DNA of 22,974 bases from Azohydromonas lata NBRC 102462 (GTDB taxonomy: Bacteria; Pseudomonadota; Gammaproteobacteria; Burkholderiales; Burkholderiaceae_C). Positions within the stretch are counted from its first letter, which is position 1, and every line of letters starts with the position of its first letter. The notes under the pieces are model-generated. The model ran no database searches and was not told where the DNA came from. It saw only the letters and a list, made by a program, of their open reading frames with translations. The stretch is from assembly GCA_945878385.1 (NCBI GenBank), contig CAMCTE010000014.1, positions 1 through 22,974 on the forward strand, given 5' to 3'. Position numbers and translations under genes: made by a program. This document shows, one piece after another, positions 1 through 7,655 of this stretch.

Positions 1-2261
1 CCTTGAAGGCCATCGACAACCTCAAGAAGATCAAGCCCGCCCCACTGGGCTCGGCCAAGGAGGCTGCGCGCATCCAGGCCGCCAACTATGAGGAGCATCT
101 GGGGCTGTTGGCCGAATGCGACCTGATCATCGAGGCCATTGCCGAGCGCATGGACTGGAAGCTGGACCTGTATTCCAAGATTGCCGCGCACATCGCGCCG
201 CATGCGATCGTGGCGTCCAACACATCGGGCCTGTCGATCACCAAGCTGTCGGAAGCGCTGCCTGAAGACTTGCGCCCGCGCTTTTGCGGTATCCACTTTT
301 TCAACCCGCCGCGCTACATGGCGCTGGTGGAATTGATCCCCACGCCTTCCACGAAGCCAGAAATCCTGGACCAACTGGAGAGCTTCTCCACCACCACCCT
401 GGGCAAGAGCGTGGTGCGGGCCAAGGACACGCCCAACTTCATCGCCAACCGCGTGGGCATCGCAGGCATGCTGGCCACGATGACCGAGGCGCAGAAGTTC
501 GGACTGAGCTATGACGTGGTGGACGACCTCACCGGCAAGAAGATGGGCCGGGCCTCATCGGGCACCTTCCGGACCGCCGATGTGGTGGGCCTGGACACCA
601 TGGCGCACGTGATCAACACGCTGCAGACCACGCTGTCGCCCGAGACCGACCCCTTCTACGGCAACTTCGGCACGCCCGAAGTGCTGCAGGGCTTGATCAA
701 AGCCGGCGCGCTGGGCCAGAAGACCAAGGCGGGCTTCTACAAGAAGGACGGCAAGGCCATCCTGCGACTGGACCCGGCCACCCAGCAGTATGTGCCCTCC
801 ACCGGCAAGGCCGACCCCTTGGTGGAGCGCATGCTCAAGAAGGCACCGGCCGAGCGCCTGAAAATGCTGCGCGAAAGCAGCAACCCGCAGGCGCAATTCG
901 TGTGGTCCATCCTGCGCGACGGCTTCCACTATGCAGCGGTGCACCTGCAGACGGTGGCCGAATGCGCACGCGATGTGGACTATGCGATGCGCTGGGGCTT
1001 TGGCATGAAGCAGGGCCCCTTCGAGCTGTGGCAGGAAGCGGGCTGGCTGCAGGTGGCGCAGTGGATCAAGGAAGACATCGAATCGGGCAAGGCCCTGTGT
1101 GCAGCGCCGTTGCCTTCATGGGTGTTCGAGGGGCCGGTGGCGCAAGCCGGTGGCGTGCACACGGCTGAAGGCTCGTTCAGTCCGGCCTCCGGCCGTTTTG
1201 TGGGTGTCAGCACCTTGCCGGTTTACGCGCGGCAGTTGGTCCCGGAAACCGTCAAGGGTTCGACGGTTGTGGATCCCTTGAAGGCCGGTACACAGCTCTT
1301 CAAGAACGACGAAGTACGGGTGTGGACGCTGGACGGCGAGGTGGTGATCGCCAGCATCACGGCCAAGTTGCACCTGATCAGCCCGGAAGTGACCGAGGGC
1401 CTGCTCAAGGCGGTGGAGTTGGCCGAGACCTCGCACAAGGCGATGGTGATCTGGTCGCCCGACGAGGTGTTCTCGGCCGGCGCGAACCTGGAGTCGCTGA
1501 TGCCGGTTTACATGAAGGCGGGATCCAAAGGCATCGCACCCGAGGAGAAGAAACTGCAGGACTTGATGCTGCGCATCCGCTATGCACAGGTGCCGGTGGT
1601 CGCAGCCATGAGGGGGCTGGCCTTGGGTGGCGGCTGTGAACTGGCCGTGCATTGCGCGCGGCGCGTGGCGCACATGGAGTCGTATGTGGGCCTGGTGGAA
1701 GTGGGCGTGGGCCTGCTGCCCGGGGCCGGCGGCCTGACCTACATCGCCCGCCGCGCAGCCGAAATGGCCGCAGCCGGCAATTCGGGCGCCGACATCTTCG
1801 CCTTCTTGAAAGATGGCTTCACTTCGGCGGCCATGGCCAAGGTGGGCACTTCGGCCCTGGAAAGCCGCGACATCGGCTACCTGCTGGATTCGGATGTGAT
1901 CGTGGCCCACAAAGACGAACTGCTCTTCGTGGCGCTTCAGCAGGCGCGTGCCATGGCCGACAGCGGCTACCGTGCGCCACCCAAGGCCCTGTTCCCGGTG
2001 GCGGGCCGCAACGGCGTGGCCACCATCCAGGGGCAACTGGCCAATATGCGCGATGGTGGATTCATCAGCGCGCACGACTTCCACATTGCCAAGCTGATCG
2101 CCGAAGTGGTGTGCGGCGGTGATGTGGACGCCGGCTCCATGGTGACCGAGGACTACCTGATGACGCTGGAGCGCGAGCGCTTCTGCGCCCTGCTCGACCA
2201 CCCCAAGACGCAGGAACGCATCATGGGGATGCTGTCCACCGGCAAGCCGGTTCGCAACTGA
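1..2261 (+). CDS. 3-hydroxyacyl-CoA dehydrogenase / enoyl-CoA hydratase fusion (FadN-type), 5' truncated
   Basis: This bifunctional beta-oxidation enzyme hydrates trans-2-enoyl-CoA and oxidises L-3-hydroxyacyl-CoA with NAD+ in the cytoplasm. The frame is open to the window edge; the first full codon is a TTG at 3 that I do not take as the true start. The N-terminal Rossmann GxGxxG and roughly 40-50 residues are therefore missing, judging from the usual ~800 aa of the family; 752 codons are visible. Numbered from base 3, the dehydrogenase half has the catalytic dyad His98 (HFFNPP) and Glu110 (LVELIP) and the DTPNFIANRVG motif. The crotonase half lies at about residues 440-720, with both hydratase glutamates kept: Glu546 (GGGCELA) and Glu566 (VEVGVGLLPGAGG). 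The dehydrogenase-then-hydratase order matches FadN, the reverse of E. coli FadB. The gene is first of three same-strand genes and lies 14 nt before the thiolase. Confidence 0.93.
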   Translation, partial: LKAIDNLKKIKPAPLGSAKEAARIQAANYEEHLGLLAECDLIIEAIAERMDWKLDLYSKIAAHIAPHAIVASNTSGLSITKLSEALPEDLRPRFCGIHFFNPPRYMALVELIPTPSTKPEILDQLESFSTTTLGKSVVRAKDTPNFIANRVGIAGMLATMTEAQKFGLSYDVVDDLTGKKMGRASSGTFRTADVVGLDTMAHVINTLQTTLSPETDPFYGNFGTPEVLQGLIKAGALGQKTKAGFYKKDGKAILRLDPATQQYVPSTGKADPLVERMLKKAPAERLKMLRESSNPQAQFVWSILRDGFHYAAVHLQTVAECARDVDYAMRWGFGMKQGPFELWQEAGWLQVAQWIKEDIESGKALCAAPLPSWVFEGPVAQAGGVHTAEGSFSPASGRFVGVSTLPVYARQLVPETVKGSTVVDPLKAGTQLFKNDEVRVWTLDGEVVIASITAKLHLISPEVTEGLLKAVELAETSHKAMVIWSPDEVFSAGANLESLMPVYMKAGSKGIAPEEKKLQDLMLRIRYAQVPVVAAMRGLALGGGCELAVHCARRVAHMESYVGLVEVGVGLLPGAGGLTYIARRAAEMAAAGNSGADIFAFLKDGFTSAAMAKVGTSALESRDIGYLLDSDVIVAHKDELLFVALQQARAMADSGYRAPPKALFPVAGRNGVATIQGQLANMRDGGFISAHDFHIAKLIAEVVCGGDVDAGSMVTEDYLMTLERERFCALLDHPKTQERIMGMLSTGKPVRN

Positions 2262-2275
2262 TTCGGGAGATCAAG

Positions 2276-3475
2276 ATGACCAAGCAGATGACAGACGCCT
2301 ATATCGTGGCGGCCACGCGAACCCCGATCGGCAAGAGCGGCCGTGGGGTGTTTCGCAATACCCGACCCGACGACCTGTTGGTGGCCGCGTTGCAGGGCGC
2401 GATGGCCCAGGTGCCCACGCTGGACCCCAAGGCCATTGAAGACGCCATCATCGGCTGCGCGATGCCCGAAGGCGAGCAGGGCCTGAATGTGGCGCGCATT
2501 GCCGCCTTGTTGGCCGGCTTGCCGAATTCGGTGGGCGGTGTGACGGTCAACCGCTTCTGCGCTTCGGGCCTGACGGCCCTGCAGATGGCCGCCGACCGCA
2601 TCCGAGTGGGCGAGGCCGATGTGATGATTGCCGGCGGTTGCGAAAGCATGAGCATGGTGCCGATGACCGGCAACAAGCCCTCCTTCAACCCGTCCGTGTT
2701 CTTCAAGGATGAGAATGTGGGCATCGCCTACGGCATGGGCATGACCGCTGAGAAGGTGGCGCAGCAGTGGAAGGTTTCCCGCGAAGACCAGGACGCCTTT
2801 GCCCTGGCATCGCACCAGAAAGCCTTGGCCGCCATTGCCGCCGGTGAGTTCGCCGACGAGATCACGCCGGTGGAGGTGGTGGACCGTTCGCCCGATCTGA
2901 GTGGCGGCGGTGTGATTGAAAAGCGCCGCACGGTGAGCATCGACGAAGGTCCGCGCGCCGATACCTCGCTCGAAGGCTTGGGCAAGTTGAAGGCGGTGTT
3001 CGCAGCCAAGGGCTCGGTCACGGCGGGCAACAGTTCGCAGACCAGCGACGGTGCCGGTGCGCTCATCGTGGCCAGCGAGGCCGCCTGCAAGCGCTTTGAC
3101 TTGAAGCCGCTGGCCCGCTTCGTGAGCTTTGCTTCGCGCGGGGTGCCGCCGGAGATCATGGGCATCGGCCCGATCGAAGCCATTCCTGCGGCTCTGCGCT
3201 ATGCCGGCCTGAAGCAGGACGACATGGGCTGGATCGAACTGAACGAAGCCTTTGCCGCGCAGGCCTTGGCCGTACTCAATGCCCTGCAGATCGACCGCAG
3301 CCGTGTCAACCCCATGGGCGGCGCCATTGCCCTGGGCCATCCGCTGGGCGCCACCGGCGCCATCCGTGCGGCCACCGTGGTGCACGCCCTGCACCGCAAG
3401 AACCTGAAGTACGGGATGATTACGATGTGCGTGGGCACCGGCCAGGGGGCTGCGGGCATCATCGAGCGTATTTGA
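2276..3475 (+). CDS. fadA: acetyl-CoA C-acyltransferase (3-ketoacyl-CoA thiolase)
   Basis: This thiolase cleaves 3-ketoacyl-CoA with CoA to give acetyl-CoA and a shortened acyl-CoA, the last step of the beta-oxidation spiral. The 399-aa length is typical. Visible catalytic residues are Cys95 in NRFCASGL (acyl acceptor), His355 in GGAIALGHPLGATG and Cys385 in MCVGTGQG (general base). The ATG at 2276 has a GGGAGA Shine-Dalgarno 5 nt upstream, and the gap from the preceding dehydrogenase/hydratase is only 14 nt. The two genes thus look co-transcribed and probably form a functional alpha/beta trifunctional pair. Chain-length preference cannot be read from the sequence. An acetoacetyl-CoA thiolase role is possible, but the operon favours fatty-acid degradation. 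Confidence 0.95.
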   Translation: MTKQMTDAYIVAATRTPIGKSGRGVFRNTRPDDLLVAALQGAMAQVPTLDPKAIEDAIIGCAMPEGEQGLNVARIAALLAGLPNSVGGVTVNRFCASGLTALQMAADRIRVGEADVMIAGGCESMSMVPMTGNKPSFNPSVFFKDENVGIAYGMGMTAEKVAQQWKVSREDQDAFALASHQKALAAIAAGEFADEITPVEVVDRSPDLSGGGVIEKRRTVSIDEGPRADTSLEGLGKLKAVFAAKGSVTAGNSSQTSDGAGALIVASEAACKRFDLKPLARFVSFASRGVPPEIMGIGPIEAIPAALRYAGLKQDDMGWIELNEAFAAQALAVLNALQIDRSRVNPMGGAIALGHPLGATGAIRAATVVHALHRKNLKYGMITMCVGTGQGAAGIIERI

Positions 3476-3487
3476 AAGGGCCAGGGC

Positions 3488-4249
3488 ATGAGCATCAAGA
3501 CGGGTTTGGTCAATGGCGTGGCGACGATCGAGATCGCACGCCCGGAAAAGAAGAACGCCCTGACGATGGCGATGTACGAGGAGATGGCTGCGGCCCTCAA
3601 GGCAGCAGGCGAGAATCCGACCGTGCGCGCCGTGCTGTTCGCCGGTCAGCCCGGCATCTTCACCTCGGGCAACGACCTGGAAGACTTCATGCAGCGCCCA
3701 CCGCAAGGCATGGATTCACCCGTCTTCCGCTTCATGAAGGCCCTGCTGGACTGCGAAAAGCCGGTGGTGGTGGCGGTGACCGGTGCGGCCATCGGCATCG
3801 GCACCACGATGCTGCTGCACTGTGACCTGGTGTACGTGGCCGACAACGCCCGCTTGGCCATGCCTTTCGTGAGCCTGGGTCTGGTACCGGAATACGCCTC
3901 CAGCCTGTTGGTGCCCGCCCTGATGGGTCCGCGCAAGGCCGCAGAAAAACTGCTGCTGGGCGACCCCTTCACCGCCGAAGAAGCGGTGGAATGCGGCATT
4001 GCCAATGCGGTGCTGCCCGCCGATGAGGTACTGCCACACGCCCGTCGGGTGGCCGAGCGGTTCAGTTCCTTGCCGCCTTCGGCGGTCAAGCAATCCAAGC
4101 AGCTGATGAAGCGCTGGACAGGCGAGCAGGTGATGGGCGCCTTGGCTGCGGAAGCGGAAGTGTTTGGCAAGGCCCTGCGCAGCCCCGAAGCGCGCGAGGC
4201 GTTTCAGGCCTTCTTCGAGAAGCGCAAGCCGGACTTCAGCAAGTTCTGA
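3488..4249 (+). CDS. crotonase-fold enoyl-CoA hydratase/isomerase family protein, probably an enoyl-CoA isomerase
   Basis: This 253-aa crotonase-superfamily protein follows the thiolase by 12 nt, with AAAGGG ahead of the ATG. The fold is clear from RPEKKNALT (acyl-CoA loop), SGNDLEDF and GAAIGIGTTM (oxyanion region). Aligned by eye to rat crotonase, the two hydratase glutamates are replaced: Glu144 by Thr107 and Glu164 by a Phe. Instead there is Glu135 in LGLVPEYASS, at the position used as catalytic acid/base in Delta3,Delta2-enoyl-CoA isomerases of the ECI2 type. I therefore infer isomerase rather than hydratase activity. That would let the operon handle unsaturated fatty acids, with the hydratase step supplied by the upstream fusion protein. 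Generic annotation pipelines would call it enoyl-CoA hydratase. Confidence 0.88.
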   Translation: MSIKTGLVNGVATIEIARPEKKNALTMAMYEEMAAALKAAGENPTVRAVLFAGQPGIFTSGNDLEDFMQRPPQGMDSPVFRFMKALLDCEKPVVVAVTGAAIGIGTTMLLHCDLVYVADNARLAMPFVSLGLVPEYASSLLVPALMGPRKAAEKLLLGDPFTAEEAVECGIANAVLPADEVLPHARRVAERFSSLPPSAVKQSKQLMKRWTGEQVMGALAAEAEVFGKALRSPEAREAFQAFFEKRKPDFSKF

Positions 4250-4256
4250 TCAGCCT

Positions 4257-4273
4257 GGCGTGATCATCACGCC
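4257..4273. terminator. short inverted repeat between convergent genes
   Basis: GGCGTGA, then TCA, then TCACGCC form a perfect 7-bp hairpin just after the crotonase stop, overlapping the stop of the convergent thioesterase gene. There is no T-run on either strand, so it is at best a weak or Rho-assisted bidirectional end signal. Confidence 0.4.
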
Positions 4274-4698
4274 GGCGGCACCGGCCGGGGCTTGCCGCTC
4301 TCATCGGTGGCCACATAGGTGAGGGTGGCTTCGGTCACCTTCACTGCGTATTCGCCCCCGTCGCGAAGCCGCTGCGCATACACCTCCACATTCACCGTGA
4401 TGGAGGTGTGGCCCACGCGCACGATCTCGGCATAGAAGCTCAACAGGTCGCCCACCTTCACCGGCTGCTTGAAGATGAACTGGTTCACCGCCACGGTGGC
4501 CAGGCGCCCGCGGGCGCGGCGCACCGGCAGTACGGCGCCGGCCAAGTCCACCTGCGCCATCACCCAGCCGCCGAAGATATCGCCGTTGGCGTTGCAGTCG
4601 GCGGGCATGGGAATCACGCGCAGAACCAGTTCCTTGTCGGTGGGCAGCTTGACGGGCTCGCCGGTCTGGCGCGGGTCGGTGGTGGCGGATTGGGTCAT
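4267..4698 (-). CDS. yciA: YciA-type acyl-CoA thioesterase (hotdog fold)
   Basis: This hotdog-fold thioesterase hydrolyses acyl-CoA to free acid and CoA in the cytoplasm. The 143-aa product from the ATG at 4698 closely resembles E. coli YciA from memory: ELVLRVIPMPADCNANGDIFGGWVM near the N-terminus, with the likely catalytic Asp40 in NANGD, then VKVGDLLSFYAEIVRVGHTSITVNVEVYA and the C-terminal KVTEATLTYVA...GKPRPVP. An upstream in-frame ATG at 4755 would overlap the divergent exporter gene and add 19 residues with no family counterpart, so I reject it. The gene converges on the beta-oxidation operon, which fits control of acyl-CoA pools. A -10-like TATGCT ends exactly 6 nt before the ATG, so the mRNA may be leaderless. 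Confidence 0.92.
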   Translation of the reverse strand: MTQSATTDPRQTGEPVKLPTDKELVLRVIPMPADCNANGDIFGGWVMAQVDLAGAVLPVRRARGRLATVAVNQFIFKQPVKVGDLLSFYAEIVRVGHTSITVNVEVYAQRLRDGGEYAVKVTEATLTYVATDESGKPRPVPPA

Positions 4699-4704
4699 GG
4701 CGCA

Positions 4705-4710
4705 AGCATA
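4705..4710 (-). promoter_or_regulatory. candidate -10 for the thioesterase, leaderless layout
   Basis: On the minus strand, TATGCT is followed by six bases and then the ATG at 4698. Transcription would begin at or next to the start codon. No good -35 is visible. It lies 17 bp from the divergent -10-like hexamer of the exporter. Confidence 0.4.
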
Positions 4711-4727
4711 GCGCCGCGCTTCGGGGC

Positions 4728-4733
4728 GAGAAT
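4728..4733 (+). promoter_or_regulatory. candidate -10 for the ABC exporter, leaderless layout
   Basis: GAGAAT is followed by GCCCGC and then the ATG at 4740, the same 6-nt spacing as for the divergent thioesterase and for pyrC. No Shine-Dalgarno is present before this ATG. The call rests on spacing and the hexamer only. Confidence 0.35.
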
Positions 4734-4739
4734 GCCCGC

Positions 4740-6620
4740 ATGCGCGGACTGGCACACGGATCTTCTTCAGACACCCCTCAAGCGGGCCTTCCTCAACACC
4801 GCCGGTCGGACTGGGGCACCCTCCAGCGGCTCTTTCCCTATCTGTGGCGCTACCGCTGGCGCGTGGGCGCGGCCCTGGCCTTCATGGTGGCGGCCAAGCT
4901 GGCCAACGTGGGCGTGCCCGTGCTGCTCAAGCATCTGGTGGACAACCTCAGCATCAAACCCGGTGACCCCCAGGCCCTGCTGGTGGTGCCGGCGGGCCTG
5001 CTGCTGGCCTATGGCCTGCTGAGGCTGTCGACCTCGCTGTTCACGGAACTGCGCGAACTCATCTTCGCCAAGGCCACCGAGGGCACCGCCCGCAGCCTGA
5101 GCCTGCAGGTGTTCAACCATCTGCATGGCATGAGCCTGCGCTTTCACCTGGAGCGCCAGACGGGCGGCATGACGCGCGACATCGAGCGCGGCACCCGCGC
5201 GGTGCATTCGCTGGTGTCGTATTCGCTCTACAGCATCCTACCCACCATCATCGAGGTGGCCCTGGTGCTCACCCTGCTGGCGGTGCAGTTCGATTCCCTG
5301 TTCGCCTGGATCACGGTGGCCGCGCTCGTGGTGTACGTGTTCTTCACCTTCAAGGTCACCGAGTGGCGCACCCAATACCGCCGCGAGATGAACGAGATGG
5401 ATTCGAAGGCCCACACCAAGGCCATCGATTCGTTGCTGAACTACGAGACGGTCAAGTACTTCAACAACGAGCAGTGGGAGGCGCGCCGCTACGACGAGAG
5501 CCTGGAGCGGCTGCGCAAGGCGGCGCTGAAGAGCCAGACCACGCTGAGCATCTTGAATACGGGCCAGCAGTTGATCATTGCCGCAGCCCTGGTGCTGATG
5601 CTGTGGCGCGCCACGCAAGGTGTGGTGGACGGGCGGCTGACGCTGGGCGACCTGGTGATGATCAACGCCTTCATGATCCAGCTGTACATCCCGCTGAACT
5701 TCCTGGGCGTGATCTACCGCGAGATCAAGCAGGCCCTGACGGACCTGGACAAGATGTTCGGGCTGTTGGAGCGGGAACGCGAAGTGGCCGATGCGCCGGG
5801 TGCGGCCGACCTTCAGGTTCACCAGGGCCATGTGCGATTTGAAAATGTCACCTTCGGCTATGACGCCAGCGCCCCCGCGGCCACTGCCAGCGGCTCGCCC
5901 TCGGCTGCTGTTCCAGGCCGAACCATCCTGCGCGAAGTGTCGTTCGAGATTCCACCGGGCAAGACGGTGGCGGTGGTGGGATCTTCGGGTGCGGGCAAGA
6001 GCACCCTGGCACGGTTGATGTTCCGTTTCTACGATGTGGGCGGTGCCGGGGGGGCGGGCCGCATCACGATCGACGGCCAGGATATTCGCAGCGTCACCCA
6101 GGCTTCGCTGCGCCGCGCCATCGGCATCGTGCCGCAGGACACGGTGCTGTTCAACGACACGGTGGAGTACAACATTGCCTACGGTCAACCCGGGGCGGGG
6201 CGCGCCGAGGTGGAGGCCGCTGCGCGGGCAGCGCGCATCCACGACTTCATCGCCTCCACCCCCAAGGGCTACGACACCATGGTGGGTGAGCGCGGCCTGA
6301 AGCTCTCTGGTGGCGAAAAGCAGCGCGTGGCCATTGCCCGCACCTTGCTGAAGAACCCACCGATCCTGATTTTTGATGAGGCCACCTCGGCGCTGGATTC
6401 GGCCAATGAACGCGCCATCCAAGCCGAGCTGCGCAGCGCGGCGCAGGGCAAGACGACCTTGGTGATCGCCCACCGCCTGTCCACCGTGGTGGACGCGCAT
6501 GAAATTCTGGTGATGGATGGCGGGCGCATCATCGAGCGGGGCCACCATGAGCAACTGCTGGCCCTGGGCGGGCGCTATGCTTCGATGTGGGCCCTGCAGC
6601 GCAGCGGGGCGCAGGAGTAG
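4740..6620 (+). CDS. ATM1-type ABC transporter (half-transporter, TM domain fused to ATPase)
   Basis: This 626-aa half-transporter should act as an inner-membrane homodimer. About six transmembrane helices lie at residues 35-330, followed by one ATPase domain. The ATPase shows Walker A GSSGAGKST (414-422), the signature LSGGEKQ (522-528), Walker B ILIFDEATSALD with Asp546/Glu547, and H-loop His578. The segment LLNYETVKYFNNE in the membrane domain is a hallmark of the ATM1/ABCB7/HMT1 group. Characterised bacterial members export glutathione-linked or metal-thiol compounds; the substrate here is inference. Residues 376-392, between the first ATPase strands, are an Ala/Ser/Pro/Thr-rich insertion not expected in the family. 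The start at 4740 leaves 41 bp to the divergent thioesterase ATG. Confidence 0.92.
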   Translation: MRGLAHGSSSDTPQAGLPQHRRSDWGTLQRLFPYLWRYRWRVGAALAFMVAAKLANVGVPVLLKHLVDNLSIKPGDPQALLVVPAGLLLAYGLLRLSTSLFTELRELIFAKATEGTARSLSLQVFNHLHGMSLRFHLERQTGGMTRDIERGTRAVHSLVSYSLYSILPTIIEVALVLTLLAVQFDSLFAWITVAALVVYVFFTFKVTEWRTQYRREMNEMDSKAHTKAIDSLLNYETVKYFNNEQWEARRYDESLERLRKAALKSQTTLSILNTGQQLIIAAALVLMLWRATQGVVDGRLTLGDLVMINAFMIQLYIPLNFLGVIYREIKQALTDLDKMFGLLEREREVADAPGAADLQVHQGHVRFENVTFGYDASAPAATASGSPSAAVPGRTILREVSFEIPPGKTVAVVGSSGAGKSTLARLMFRFYDVGGAGGAGRITIDGQDIRSVTQASLRRAIGIVPQDTVLFNDTVEYNIAYGQPGAGRAEVEAAARAARIHDFIASTPKGYDTMVGERGLKLSGGEKQRVAIARTLLKNPPILIFDEATSALDSANERAIQAELRSAAQGKTTLVIAHRLSTVVDAHEILVMDGGRIIERGHHEQLLALGGRYASMWALQRSGAQE

Positions 6621-6671
6621 CAAGGGCCGTGCGCTGCCCGCAGGGCGCGGCACCGGCCCACCACCAACCCC

Positions 6672-7601
6672 ATGGAAACCAAGTGGCTTGAAGACTTCGT
6701 GAGCCTGGCCGAGACGCGCAGCTTCTCGCGCTCGGCTCAGCTGCGCCATGTCACGCAGCCGGCGTTTTCACGCCGCATCCAGGCCCTGGAGGCCTGGGCG
6801 GGGGTGGATTTGGTTGACCGGTCTTCCTACCCCACGCGGCTCACGCCGGCCGGCGAGTTGCTGCATTCGCAGGCACTGGAAATCCTGGGGGCGCTGCAGA
6901 GCGCGCGGCACCTGGTGCGCAGCCACCAGGGCGATTCGGCCGATGTCATCGAATTCGCCGTGCCCCACACCCTGGCCTTCACCTTCTTCCCGCACTGGTT
7001 GATGGACCTGCAGGCGCACTTCGGCCCCATCAAGAGCCGCCTGACCGCGCTGAATGTGCACGACGCCGCGATGCGATTGTCCGAGGGCGGCTGCGACCTT
7101 TTGATCGCATACCACCACCCGTCGCAACCCCTGCAGCTCAACCCCGAGCGTTACGACATGCTGGTGCTGGGCCGAGAATCCTTGGCGCCTTTCAGTTGTG
7201 CCGACGCGCGCGGGCGACCGCTGTACAGCCTGCCCGGCGAAAAAGGCGGTCGCATTCCCTTTCTGAACTATGCGCCGGGCGCCTATCTGGCGCGTTTGGT
7301 CGATTTGATCCTCAAGGAATCGCCCCAGGCGGCGGAACTGGACCCGGTGTACGAAACCGATATGGCCGAGGGCCTGAAGGCCATGGCCATCGAGGGGCAT
7401 GGCCTGACCTTTCTGCCCCTGGGTTCGGTGCAGAAGGAATTGCGCGCCAGCCGCCTGGTGGAAGCCGCACACGAGGACAGTTTTCGGCTGACGATGGAGG
7501 TGCGCATCTACCGGGAGCGCCCGGGTGTGGGCGGTGCCCGGGCGACCAAGGCGGCCGCTCAGGGTCTGTGGGCATATCTCCAGGCGCCGCGCCGTCCCTA
7601 G
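6672..7601 (+). CDS. LysR-type transcriptional regulator, HypT-like
   Basis: This 309-aa LysR regulator has an N-terminal winged helix-turn-helix (about residues 3-60; FSRSAQLRHVTQPAFSRRIQALE) and a substrate-binding-like effector domain from about residue 92. METKWLEDF, VTQPAFSRRI, PFLNY and the C-terminal GHGLTFLPLGSVQKELR resemble E. coli HypT (YjiE), the hypochlorite-responsive regulator, when compared from memory. By eye, of the HypT methionines reported as oxidised (123, 206, 230), only the last is kept (Met231 here); the others are Leu113 and Leu206. The gene is co-directional with the glutamate/aspartate transporter, 54 nt upstream of gltI. LysR genes more often diverge from their targets, so control of gltI is plausible but unproven. 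No clear Shine-Dalgarno precedes the ATG. Confidence 0.88.
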   Translation: METKWLEDFVSLAETRSFSRSAQLRHVTQPAFSRRIQALEAWAGVDLVDRSSYPTRLTPAGELLHSQALEILGALQSARHLVRSHQGDSADVIEFAVPHTLAFTFFPHWLMDLQAHFGPIKSRLTALNVHDAAMRLSEGGCDLLIAYHHPSQPLQLNPERYDMLVLGRESLAPFSCADARGRPLYSLPGEKGGRIPFLNYAPGAYLARLVDLILKESPQAAELDPVYETDMAEGLKAMAIEGHGLTFLPLGSVQKELRASRLVEAAHEDSFRLTMEVRIYRERPGVGGARATKAAAQGLWAYLQAPRRP

Positions 7602-7655
7602 AAGGCTCATTCCGAGTTTCGCTTCTCCTTCTCCCCACCCTTTTCAGGAGCATTC

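Noticed and set aside
2153..3706. A 517-codon minus-strand frame across the thiolase
   Set aside because: It is antisense to fadA with its clear catalytic motifs, and its product is His/Arg/Gly-rich with no family features.
4699..4755. Longer thioesterase start at 4755
   Set aside because: It would overlap the divergent exporter start and add residues not found in YciA proteins.
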